Below are positions 14,693 to 22,304 of a stretch of DNA of 25,131 bases, piece after piece. The stretch spans positions 1 to 25,131 of the forward strand of contig JACPVB010000259.1 in assembly GCA_016191985.1 (NCBI GenBank), given 5' to 3'. Position 1 is the first letter of the stretch, and every line of letters starts with the position of its first letter. Source of the stretch: Chloroflexota bacterium (GTDB lineage: Bacteria > Chloroflexota > Anaerolineae > Anaerolineales > Villigracilaceae). A program made the translations under genes and the position numbers. Under the pieces are notes generated by a model. The model was given only the letters and a program-made list of their open reading frames with translations. It did not search any database and was not told the DNA's origin.

Positions 14693-14715
14693 TATTAACT
14701 CACCTTACGCAGTTC

Positions 14716-14780
14716 AATCCCGAAGGGATGATAGGATTATAGAAAATTGGGCGAAAGGAATCCAAATCCCGAAGGGATGA
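14716..14780. repeat. Two copies of a CCCGAAGGGATGA repeat
   Basis: AATCCCGAAGGGATGA occurs at 14716-14731 and 14765-14780, 49 bases apart. Each contains the mini-palindrome TCCC-GAA-GGGA. It lies in the 247-base gap between the convergent EamA and pyk genes and looks like a fragment of a tandem repeat family. Confidence 0.5.
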
Positions 14781-14819
14781 CATGGCACGCTTAAGAATCA
14801 CTCTCATAGGTGTGTCAAA

Positions 14820-14860
14820 CTTTCTTTAGCAGAATCAACCGTCAGTTAAGAAAGAAGCGG
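14820..14860. repeat. Dispersed structured repeat, second copy
   Basis: The blocks TCTTTAGC, AATCAACCGT, TTAAGAAAGA and GCGG appear in the same order as in the glnS leader (10346-10384), with small insertions between blocks. CTTTCTTTA at the left can fold onto TTAAGAAAG at the right. Confidence 0.5.
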
Positions 14861-14890
14861 ATGCAATTTAGTAAAAAACTGCATCCGCTT
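14855..14890 (-). terminator. Probable terminator of pyk
   Basis: AAGCGGATGCA (14855-14865) and TGCATCCGCTT (14880-14890) form a perfect 11-bp stem with a 14-base loop. It lies 50 bases past the pyk stop and is followed on the minus strand by CTTTCTTAA. It may also serve the convergent EamA gene. Confidence 0.55.
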
Positions 14891-14939
14891 AAACGATGTT
14901 TTTAAGGCGGGATATCCAACAGATTGGAAATCTCAAAAA

Positions 14940-16421
14940 TTATTTCTTGACGTTCCCCTCAGCGAGTTTGCGCGCAAGGCTTACTGTGGCGTCGCTGCCA
15001 ACGGTGTGGAGCAGCGCCATGTTGGGCGGGCGCATTTCACCGATTGGGTATCCGCAAATCAGCACCACCTGCTGCCCGGATTGGATGCCAGACCTCAGCA
15101 AGGCGGCGTCCACACCGGAAAGCATGTCATCGAGCGTAACGGCATATTTTGCAAGGTGAGGCTGCACGCCCCACAAGAACGCAAGCTGATTGAAGGTCTC
15201 AGGCTCTGGCGTGAAGGCAAGGATTTGTTTTGCCGGCCGCGCCTTGGACATCAACCAGGCGGAACGTCCCTGCATGGTGAAGACGGAGACGGCGCGCACT
15301 TCGGGGTCTTTCGCCAGTGCATTTGCCGCGCGCGCCATGGACGCCGCATCGCTCTCGCCCAAACCTGCCCGGCTGTCCTGACGGCTGCCCCACTCTATAA
15401 AATGTGACTCGGCCTCCAGCACAATGCGGGACATCATGGCAACCGCCTCGCTTGGGTATTCTCCCGAAGCGGTTTCGGCGGACAACATCACCGCGTCTGT
15501 GCCATCGAAGATCGCATTGGCAACATCAGACGCCTCGGCGCGGGTGGGCAATGGATTCTGGATCATCGACTCGAGCATCTGCGTAGCGGTGATGACCAAT
15601 TTTGCGCGCGCATTCGCGGCGTGGATGATCATCTTTTGCAGGGAGGGCACGCGCTCCGGGGGCAGTTCCACACCCAGGTCACCGCGCGCAACCATGACTC
15701 CGTCCACCACATCGAGGATGGCATCCAACTCATTCATGGCCTCGGGTTTTTCCAATTTTGCGATCAGCAAAGGTGTGCGTTTGTCTTTTGAAAATTCTTC
15801 GATTGCGGCCCGCACAGCTTTTACATCCTCCGCACTGCGGACGAAGGAAATGGCAACCGCATCCACGCCTTGTGAAATGCCAAAAGCAAGATCGGTTTTA
15901 TCTTTTTCGGTAAAACCCGCAATACGAAGTTTTACACCGGGCAAATTGATACCCTTGTGCGAGGACAGCGCCCCGCCTACCAAAACCCTGGCATGGACAA
16001 CACGTCCTTTTGCGGTGGTAACCTCAAGTGCCAGGCGGCCATCGTCCAGCAAAAGCCTGTCTCCTGCCTGGACTGAATCGAAAAGCTCGCGGAAATCCAC
16101 AGGCAGGAGCTGTTTATCCGTCTTTGGGGCTTCGTCCTGTGTGGCATACAAACAAACTTCTTCGCCAATGGCAAGTTGGAGCGGCACGGCCAGCCTGCCA
16201 ACACGGATTTTTGGTCCCTGCAAATCCTGTAAAATGCCGACGGGCATCCCAAGGTTTTTGGATGCTGCGCGAATAGTGGCTACGCGCAGGGCGTGTTGTT
16301 CATGAGTTCCATGTGAAAAATTCAGTCGGGCTACATTCATCCCCGCTTTGATAAGAGACTCAAGCGCCTGTTCAGAATCAGACGCCGGTCCGATGGTTGC
16401 AACGATCTTTGCTCTACGCAT
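14940..16421 (-). CDS. pyk: Pyruvate kinase
   Basis: A 493-residue glycolytic enzyme that converts phosphoenolpyruvate and ADP to pyruvate and ATP. The family signatures are all present: RRAKIVATIGPAS at the N-terminus, NVARLNFSHG, QDLQGPKIRVG, then IAKLEKPEAMNELDAIL with the catalytic Lys/Glu segment, VMVARGDLGVELP, and ITATQMLESMIQNPLPTRAEASDVANAIFDGTDAVMLSAETASG with substrate and metal ligands. The C-terminal regulatory domain (about 370-490) is complete. AAGGAAG stands ahead of the start at 16421. It is a single-gene unit, with a terminator hairpin downstream and the next gene upstream ending at its own terminator. Confidence 0.97.
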   Translation of the reverse strand: MRRAKIVATIGPASDSEQALESLIKAGMNVARLNFSHGTHEQHALRVATIRAASKNLGMPVGILQDLQGPKIRVGRLAVPLQLAIGEEVCLYATQDEAPKTDKQLLPVDFRELFDSVQAGDRLLLDDGRLALEVTTAKGRVVHARVLVGGALSSHKGINLPGVKLRIAGFTEKDKTDLAFGISQGVDAVAISFVRSAEDVKAVRAAIEEFSKDKRTPLLIAKLEKPEAMNELDAILDVVDGVMVARGDLGVELPPERVPSLQKMIIHAANARAKLVITATQMLESMIQNPLPTRAEASDVANAIFDGTDAVMLSAETASGEYPSEAVAMMSRIVLEAESHFIEWGSRQDSRAGLGESDAASMARAANALAKDPEVRAVSVFTMQGRSAWLMSKARPAKQILAFTPEPETFNQLAFLWGVQPHLAKYAVTLDDMLSGVDAALLRSGIQSGQQVVLICGYPIGEMRPPNMALLHTVGSDATVSLARKLAEGNVKK

Positions 16422-16554
16422 TTTTTACTTCCTTCGAGTCTATAAATTAGATAAAGCCTCCCCACTCATACTGGCTTCATTCCACAACACTTTGATAATA
16501 GGTACAAAATGGAATGGTGTCAAGGTGGAAAAGTTATTATCTGATTAACAACAA

Positions 16555-16592
16555 AAAAGCCGTGAAGTTGCGCTCACAACCTCACGGCTTTT
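16555..16592 (-). terminator. Terminator of the argF-rocD-ald-CoA transferase cluster
   Basis: AAAGCCGTGA-x-GTTG and CAAC-x-TCACGGCTTT pair with one mismatch around a short loop. On the minus strand the stem is followed by TTTTTTGTTGTT, 12 bases past the CoA transferase stop. Confidence 0.8.
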
Positions 16593-16604
16593 CGTTAATT
16601 CAGG

Positions 16605-17915
16605 TCAGGTGTAATGCAATTCCCTGGCTTGTCTTTGCAATTCATCATGGAATTGCGGATGCGCAACTTTGATCAACGCCTGCGCGCGCTGGCGGATGGT
16701 CCTGCCGTATAAATCGGCCACACCGTGCTCGGTCACCACAAAGCGGACATGGTTGCGGCTTGTCACCACGCCTGCGCCGTGTTTGAGCATGGCGGTAATT
16801 TTGCTGACCTGCGTCCCATCGCGCAGGGTTGCCACACTTGGCAGGGCAATGATCGGCACGCCGCCCTTGGAACGGGATGCGCCATAGATAAAATCCAGTT
16901 GTCCGCCGACGCCGCTGTAAAGTTTTGGCCCAATACTGTCGGCACAGACCTGCCCCGTGAGATCAACTTCAATAGCCGAGTTGACCGCCACCATGCGGTC
17001 ATTTTGCGCGATGACAAACGGGTCGTTCACATATTCCGTTGGATGCATCTCAACCATCGGATTGTCGTTCACCCACTCGTATAATTTTCTAGTGCCAAGG
17101 ATAAACCCCGCTACGATCTTGCCTGCGTGCAGGGATTTGCGAGCATTCGTCAACACGCCCGCATTTACAAGTTCGATAACACCGTCAGAAAATAGCTCGG
17201 TATGAATACCCAAATCTTTTTTATCGGACAAAAACTTTAACACAGCATCAGGGATGGACCCAATGCCAAGCTGCATGGTTGCGCCATCGGGGATCAATGC
17301 AGCAACGTGGCCCGCGATCTTCTCAACGATGCTTGAACCGCCTTCAGAGGCCATTTTATGTTCGGGGATCGGGTAATTGACTGGCACAATATGAGTCAGG
17401 CGGCTGACGTGGATGAAAGAATCGCCAAGCGTGCGCGGCATCTGGTCATTCACTTCGGCGATAATCACCTTCGCCGATTCCGCCGCAGACTTGGTCAGGC
17501 CGACCTCGACGCCCAGGCTGCAAAAGCCGTGTTCGTCCGGTGTGGATACGTGAATGACAGCCACATCAACGGGTAAAATTCCGCGTTTGAACAATAAAGG
17601 AAACTCGGAAAGTAAGATGGGAGTAAAGTCTGCACGGCCTTCCTGCACCGCTCTGCGAATATTCGCGCTGATAAACATGGAATTCACCCGCAGGTGACCT
17701 TCCATCTCCGGGGCCACATAATCGGCGGAACCCACTGTCAATGCCTGGCAAATCTCCACATCGCGGACGTTGGGAGCATGCCCTACCAGCGCAGCCAAAA
17801 GCTTCTGAGGGACGGACACATTCCCCGTAAGAAAGACACGGTTTCCAGATTTAATTACCTTCACTGCCTCCTCGGCAGTCGTCACACGTGATTGATAAAT
17901 ACTTGTCGCAGACAT
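16605..17915 (-). CDS. Acetyl-CoA hydrolase/transferase family CoA-transferase
   Basis: A 436-residue class I CoA-transferase, closest in look to 4-hydroxybutyrate or butyrate:acetate CoA-transferases (AbfT/Cat2 group). The N-terminal domain has VFLTGNVSVPQKLL and DVAVIHVSTPDEHGFCSLG. The C-terminal domain has MQLGIGSIPDAVL and the catalytic glutamate E240 in HTELFSDG, close to Glu238 of AbfT, then a GVGGQLDFIYGASRSKGG loop and VVTEHGVADLYGRT. The enzyme moves CoA between acyl-CoA and a free acid through a glutamyl-CoA thioester, typical of fermentation. The true acids are not readable. Its AGGAG lies over the end of ald and only one base separates the genes, so the pair is translationally coupled. 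Confidence 0.92.
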   Translation of the reverse strand: MSATSIYQSRVTTAEEAVKVIKSGNRVFLTGNVSVPQKLLAALVGHAPNVRDVEICQALTVGSADYVAPEMEGHLRVNSMFISANIRRAVQEGRADFTPILLSEFPLLFKRGILPVDVAVIHVSTPDEHGFCSLGVEVGLTKSAAESAKVIIAEVNDQMPRTLGDSFIHVSRLTHIVPVNYPIPEHKMASEGGSSIVEKIAGHVAALIPDGATMQLGIGSIPDAVLKFLSDKKDLGIHTELFSDGVIELVNAGVLTNARKSLHAGKIVAGFILGTRKLYEWVNDNPMVEMHPTEYVNDPFVIAQNDRMVAVNSAIEVDLTGQVCADSIGPKLYSGVGGQLDFIYGASRSKGGVPIIALPSVATLRDGTQVSKITAMLKHGAGVVTSRNHVRFVVTEHGVADLYGRTIRQRAQALIKVAHPQFHDELQRQARELHYT

Positions 17916-17916
17916 T

Positions 17917-18999
17917 TTAATTCTCCTGTGCTCTCAGGCGCACAAGATTATGAAGCTTGCCGTCGTGGGTATTTACAGCAGGTTCAATGGATGGATTGCT
18001 CAAGATCGCATCCGTTCCAAGCGCGGCAATTTCTGTAATATAGGGCATGGCCGAATTCACAAAAGCGTAGGTGGCCGTCCGCGCTACAGCACCGGGCATA
18101 TTTGGCACACAATAGTGCAAAATGCCCTCTTCAATATAAATCGGATGCTCATGCGTGGTCGGGCGGGACGTTTCAACACAACCGCCCTCGTCAATACTGA
18201 CATCCATAATGACGGAGCGCGGCTTCATGGAACGCACCATCTCGCGCGTCACCAAAATCGATGTACGGTGGCCAGAAGTCAACACAGCGCCAATTACTAC
18301 ATCGGCGTACATGACGGAGCGCTCGATATTACGCTTCGTTGACATCTTCGTAACAATGGCCGGAAAGCGATCCCAAATACGCTGAAGCGCCGCGAGATTA
18401 TGATCAATGACAGTTACATGCGCGCCCATGCCCAGGCACATTTGCGTGGCATATGTGCCAACCACCCCCGCGCCAAGAATAACAATCTCAGCAGGTGGAA
18501 CACCCGGCACCCCACCCATCAATATGCCTTTGCCGCCCCAGTTGTTTTGAAGCAAGCGCGCCGCAATCTGCGCCGCCATTGCACCGCCGATCTGGCTGAA
18601 GGGACGCAATACCGGAAGCGAGCCATCGGGCGCCGCGATCTGCTCATAAGCGATGGAGGTGATTTTCTTTTCGAGCAGAATATCGATCTTATCTTGCTGC
18701 GTCGATGCAAGATGGAGGAAGCCAGCCAGGATCGTGCCGGGACGAAGCCAATCCAATTCCTCCTGCACAGGGCGTGCAACTTTCAATAACAGATCGGCAC
18801 GGCCAAAGACTTCTTCAGCGGAAAATGCGATTCGCGCCCCGGCTTTTTCATATTCCAAATCGCTAAACCCTGCGCCCACACCCGCCTCATGCTCGACGAA
18901 AATCTGGTGCCCGTTCTGGGACAGAATCTCCACCCCGGCTGGGGAAAGACCCACACGATATTCAAAGGGTCTGCTTTCTTTTGGTATTCCAATATACAT
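17917..18999 (-). CDS. ald: Alanine dehydrogenase
   Basis: A 360-residue NAD-dependent enzyme that interconverts L-alanine and pyruvate plus ammonia. It starts with the typical MYIGIPKESRPFEYRVGLSP. It contains FLHLAS in the substrate region, PVLRPFSQIGGAMAAQIAARLL, the signature GGKGILMGGVPGVPPAEIVILGAGVVG with the NAD-binding glycines, SVIMDVSIDEGGCVETSRPT, and YCVPNMPGAVARTATYAF. Length is close to the usual 370. GGAGG precedes the start. It runs one base ahead of the CoA-transferase gene and follows rocD, so the group probably feeds amino nitrogen and carbon into pyruvate and fermentation. Confidence 0.96.
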   Translation of the reverse strand: MYIGIPKESRPFEYRVGLSPAGVEILSQNGHQIFVEHEAGVGAGFSDLEYEKAGARIAFSAEEVFGRADLLLKVARPVQEELDWLRPGTILAGFLHLASTQQDKIDILLEKKITSIAYEQIAAPDGSLPVLRPFSQIGGAMAAQIAARLLQNNWGGKGILMGGVPGVPPAEIVILGAGVVGTYATQMCLGMGAHVTVIDHNLAALQRIWDRFPAIVTKMSTKRNIERSVMYADVVIGAVLTSGHRTSILVTREMVRSMKPRSVIMDVSIDEGGCVETSRPTTHEHPIYIEEGILHYCVPNMPGAVARTATYAFVNSAMPYITEIAALGTDAILSNPSIEPAVNTHDGKLHNLVRLRAQEN

Positions 19000-19032
19000 A
19001 GTGCCTCCACGAAAATACTTGTTTTCTTATGT

Positions 19033-19077
19033 ACCTGTCCACCTGTTTACGGGTATACAAGTACACAGGTAAACAGG
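19033..19077. repeat. Nested ACCTGT inverted repeats between rocD and ald
   Basis: ACCTGT occurs at 19033 and 19041, and its inverse ACAGGT/ACAGGC at 19065 and 19072. The best pairing is CCTGTTTAC (19042-19050) with GTAAACAGG (19069-19077). It fills most of the 105-base gap. It is not a classic terminator (no T tract) and could be a repeat element or a regulator-binding site ahead of ald. Confidence 0.45.
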
Positions 19078-19104
19078 CAGGCATCCCCCATTCTTCATTC
19101 ATAC

Positions 19105-20307
19105 TTATGCCATATTGAGCACTTCCCTAATGGAAGGAAGCGCCCAATCTATTGTTTCCTTATCAATCACCAGCGGCGGCGCAAAACGGATGACATTGTC
19201 ATGCGTCTCCTTTGCGAGGATGCCTTTCGTTTGCAAAGCCTCGCAAAAACGACGTGCGCCCTTTGCCTCGGGTTTAAGCTCCACGCCAATCAACAGGCCC
19301 TTGCCGCGGACTTCCTTCACATGCGGGCTTGGAATCTCACTCAACTGCTCGACGAAATATTCACCCAGTTGCTGTGCGCGTTCCGCCAGCTTCTCCTCGC
19401 GGATCACGCGCAACGAAGCGCGCGCCACAGCCGCCGCCAGCGGATTCCCGCCGAAGGTGGAGCCGTGCTCGCCTGCGGTAAACAGACCGAGAATCGGCTT
19501 ATCCGCCAGCACCGCAGAGACGGGGTAAAACCCTCCAGAAAGCGCCTTGCCCACGATCACAACATCCGGGCGAACATCTTCATGGTGCGAGGCGAACAGT
19601 TTCCCGGTCCGTGCGAGGCCGGTTTGAATTTCATCCGCGATTAGGAGAACATTGTTCTTCTTGCAGATTTCAGCAACCTTTTTCAAATATCCAGCGGGGG
19701 GAATAATCACACCCGCTTCACCTTGAATCGGCTCAAGCATCACTGCCGCAGTATTGGGCGTGATGGCTTTTTCAATCGCATCGGCGTTGCCATAGGCTAC
19801 AACCACAAAACCAGGGGTGAACGGACCAAAGTCATCGCGATACAAAGGCTCGGTGGAAAATGAAATAATGGTGACCGTGCGCCCGTGGAAGTTATTGCCT
19901 GCCACGATGATCTCGGCCTGATGGCGTGGAACTTTTTTAACCTGATACGCCCACTTGCGGGCGAGCTTGACGGCGGTTTCGACTGCCTCTGCCCCGGAAT
20001 TCATCGGCAGGGACATTTCGTAGCCCGTCATCTCGGAGAGTTCTTTATAAAGAAGAGGTAATTGATTATTGCGGAACGCGCGCGAAGTAAGTGTGACATT
20101 CTTTGCCTGATCCAACAGCGCTTTCAAGATTTCAGGATGAACATGTCCCTGATTCACCGCGGAGTACGCAGAAAGACAATCGAGATATTTTTTCCCCTCC
20201 ACATCGTACACCCAAACCCCTTCCGCTTTTTCGATCACCACATCCAAAGGATGATAATTATGCGCGCCGTACTGTTCTTCGATCTTGATAAAATCTTGGG
20301 TATTCAT
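19105..20307 (-). CDS. rocD: Ornithine aminotransferase
   Basis: A 400-residue class III PLP aminotransferase with the length and motifs of ornithine-oxo-acid aminotransferase. Diagnostic segments are YGAHNYHPLDVVIEKAEGVWVYDVEGKKYLDCLSAYSAVNQGH near the N-terminus, PMNSGAEAVETAVKLARKW, NNFHGRT, EPIQGEAGVIIPP, LIADEIQTGLARTG with the PLP-contacting Asp, the Schiff-base lysine K254 in VGKALSGGFYP, and GEHGSTFGGNPLAAAVA. It transfers the delta-amino group of ornithine to 2-oxoglutarate, giving glutamate-5-semialdehyde. It lies between argF and ald on the same strand, consistent with ornithine breakdown or proline/glutamate formation. GGAGC lies about 8 bases ahead of the start. Confidence 0.95.
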   Translation of the reverse strand: MNTQDFIKIEEQYGAHNYHPLDVVIEKAEGVWVYDVEGKKYLDCLSAYSAVNQGHVHPEILKALLDQAKNVTLTSRAFRNNQLPLLYKELSEMTGYEMSLPMNSGAEAVETAVKLARKWAYQVKKVPRHQAEIIVAGNNFHGRTVTIISFSTEPLYRDDFGPFTPGFVVVAYGNADAIEKAITPNTAAVMLEPIQGEAGVIIPPAGYLKKVAEICKKNNVLLIADEIQTGLARTGKLFASHHEDVRPDVVIVGKALSGGFYPVSAVLADKPILGLFTAGEHGSTFGGNPLAAAVARASLRVIREEKLAERAQQLGEYFVEQLSEIPSPHVKEVRGKGLLIGVELKPEAKGARRFCEALQTKGILAKETHDNVIRFAPPLVIDKETIDWALPSIREVLNMA

Positions 20308-20343
20308 TAAATAAGCTCCAGCATTAATATATTATTACACAAC

Positions 20344-20389
20344 ACAGAACACAAAACACGCATCACGTAATCCGTAGTGCGTGTTCTGT
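20344..20389 (-). terminator. Alternative stem-loops after argF (possible terminator)
   Basis: Two mutually exclusive stems can form: AACACGCA (20355-20362) with TGCGTGTT (20378-20385), and ACAGAACAC (20344-20352) with GTGTTCTGT (20381-20389). On the minus strand the first is followed by TTGTGTTCTGTGTTG, a weak T-rich tract. It could reduce read-through from argF into rocD. Confidence 0.4.
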
Positions 20390-20394
20390 AAAAA

Positions 20395-21321
20395 TCACGC
20401 CACACCAAACAAGCGCGCCAGAATCGCTTTCTGCGCATGCAGGCGGTTATGAGCCTGCTGGAAGATGACCGAGTGCTCGCCATCGGCCACGTCATCGGTC
20501 AATTCCTGGTTGCGATGAGCAGGCAGGCAGTGCATCACAATCACATCCTCGTCCGCTTCGCTGACCAGTTTTGCATTGACCTGATATGGCGGGAAGATTT
20601 TTTCGCGCTTGGCGGTCTCTTCTTCCTGCCCCATGCTTGTCCAGGTATCGGTGTAAATTACATGCGCGCCTTTGACCGCTTCGTGCACGTCGCGCACAAA
20701 AGTTAATTTACTGCCGGTCTTTTTTGCAATATTTTGGGCAACTTCAACCGCCTTGGGATTCACATCATAGCCTTCAGGAGTCCCGACGGTCATATTCCAG
20801 CCCAACAACGCGGAAACATGCATCAGTGAAACAGTGACGTTGTTGCCGTCACCCACATAGCTGACATTCAAACCCTTTGATTTTTTGCCAAATTTTTCGA
20901 TGATCGTCAACGCATCCGCCATACCCTGGCAGGGATGGTTGTAATCGCTCAAGCCATTTACTACGGGAATATCCGACCACTTCGCCAGTTCCAGCACATG
21001 GGCATGGTCGAAAACGCGTGCCATCAACGCCTGCACATATCCAGAGAGGACGCGCGCCACATCCGCAATCGATTCGCGCTTGCCAAGACCGATCTCGCTT
21101 GGCGAAAGGTAGAGCGCATCGCCTCCGCAATGACGCATGGCCATATCAAATGAAACGCGGGTGCGCAGGCTTGGCTTCTGGAAGATCATTCCCAATACTT
21201 TGCCTTTGAAAATCTTCTTATTCCCCTTCTTGAAATATTCCTTCTTCAATTTCGCTGCCACATCAAGCAGGTCTTGAATCTCATCCGATGAGTAATCGGA
21301 GATCGCCAGAAAGTCTTTCAT
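20395..21321 (-). CDS. argF: Ornithine carbamoyltransferase
   Basis: A 308-residue enzyme that joins ornithine and carbamoyl phosphate to citrulline, or runs in reverse in arginine breakdown. The start at 21321 is fixed by AAGGAG eight bases upstream and by the family N-terminus (KDFLAISDYSSDEI); the frame itself extends 35 codons further. The carbamoyl-phosphate motif is S51-L-R-T-R55 in FQKPSLRTRVSFD. The ornithine-binding segments are GLSDYNHPCQGMAD and DTWTSMGQEEE, and the conserved HCLPAHR follows near the C-terminus. A TATACT box lies just upstream (plus 21342-21347, minus strand). The neighbouring rocD suggests ornithine is shared between anabolic and catabolic use. Confidence 0.96.
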   Translation of the reverse strand: MKDFLAISDYSSDEIQDLLDVAAKLKKEYFKKGNKKIFKGKVLGMIFQKPSLRTRVSFDMAMRHCGGDALYLSPSEIGLGKRESIADVARVLSGYVQALMARVFDHAHVLELAKWSDIPVVNGLSDYNHPCQGMADALTIIEKFGKKSKGLNVSYVGDGNNVTVSLMHVSALLGWNMTVGTPEGYDVNPKAVEVAQNIAKKTGSKLTFVRDVHEAVKGAHVIYTDTWTSMGQEEETAKREKIFPPYQVNAKLVSEADEDVIVMHCLPAHRNQELTDDVADGEHSVIFQQAHNRLHAQKAILARLFGVA

Positions 21322-21401
21322 AATTATCTCCTTGGAATGAAAGTATATCTTTATTGCCTTATTTTGCCATGTTTCAAGCATCACGCATTCAGCATGACAA
21401 A

Positions 21402-22304
21402 TTACGCGCTTCCAAATTTCTTCCAATAACGTATCAAACCGTCTGCACTCATGCCGATGGGATTTGCCAAGGTGTAGGCTTGAATCACGTCAGCGCTCAA
21501 CCCCTGCACGCGGCTCTGCTCGCTCATCCATGCCGCAAACTTTTCGCGCAATTCTTCAACCGTTGGTTCGGAGGGCATGATCTCCTCCAGCCATTTTCTG
21601 GTTGCGACCAAATTCTTTTCCAATTCATTCAACTGCCATTCGGCGTCGTCATAAATTCCAAAGTGGGTCGGCGCGATGCGGGTAAATTTTTCCCTTCGCA
21701 AGCGCGCAATGGATTCGAGCCAACGCTCAAAATGCAATTCAGGCGGCGGCATGGGCGCGCGCAAATATTGATACCCGGGAATCCGCACCCCGCCCACATC
21801 CCCACTGAAACACAAATCTTCAAAGAGATAAGCGAAATGATGTTCCGCGTGACCTGGAGTGTTAATGGGGATAAATTCCAAATTGCCGATGCCGATCGGC
21901 TCCGCATCATTCGGGACTTTGAGCTGATTCTGTTCAACAGGCAGAAACTCACCCCAGAGCTGGTCCATCCGATCTCCATAAATGCGGGTGGCGCTGGCGA
22001 TGAGTTTTTCAGGGTTCAGTAAATGCGGCGCGCCGTTCGGGTGGACGTAAATCTCCGCGCCCTGTTTTGAAAGCCAGCCCGCCGCACCCGCATGGTCGAG
22101 ATGAATGTGCGTGAGCAGAACGTGGGTAATGTTTCGGGGAGATAAATTTTCCTTTGCCAGACCAGCTTCCAGCGCGGAAAGAGTCGAGCCGGGTCCGCTT
22201 TCGATCAAGACCGCGCCGTCGTTATGTCGAATCAAATAAGACGCGATGGCTTGCGTCTTATTTTGAAAATTTAGATCTAAGGTGATAATACGGGAGTTTG
22301 CCAT
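21402..22304 (-). CDS. MBL-fold metallo-hydrolase
   Basis: A 300-residue metallo-beta-lactamase-fold enzyme. The metal motif is T-H66-x-H68-x-D70-H71-AG (LLTHIHLDHAG). Further ligands are expected at the His of NTPGHAEHH, the Asp of FSGDVGG and the His of APTHFG, giving a complete dinuclear site of the glyoxalase-II-like group. The C-terminal about 90 residues are helical (WLEEIMPSEPTVEELREKFAAW), as in thioesterase-like or lactonase-like members. The substrate is unknown. The start at 22304 lies 28 bases inside the end of the DUF58 gene, behind AGGA, so it is coupled to the moxR-DUF58 unit. Confidence 0.9.
   Translation of the reverse strand: MANSRIITLDLNFQNKTQAIASYLIRHNDGAVLIESGPGSTLSALEAGLAKENLSPRNITHVLLTHIHLDHAGAAGWLSKQGAEIYVHPNGAPHLLNPEKLIASATRIYGDRMDQLWGEFLPVEQNQLKVPNDAEPIGIGNLEFIPINTPGHAEHHFAYLFEDLCFSGDVGGVRIPGYQYLRAPMPPPELHFERWLESIARLRREKFTRIAPTHFGIYDDAEWQLNELEKNLVATRKWLEEIMPSEPTVEELREKFAAWMSEQSRVQGLSADVIQAYTLANPIGMSADGLIRYWKKFGSA

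Noticed and set aside
14716..14780. CRISPR-like direct repeats.
   Set aside because: Only two 16-base copies, no third unit, no cas genes; spacing and size do not fit an array.
15424..16305. A 293-codon plus-strand open frame.
   Set aside because: It is antisense to pyk, Ser/Arg-rich without family resemblance, and follows the codon structure of pyk.
18889..19644. A 251-codon plus-strand open frame across ald and rocD.
   Set aside because: It lies antisense to two well-supported enzyme genes and has no recognisable domain.
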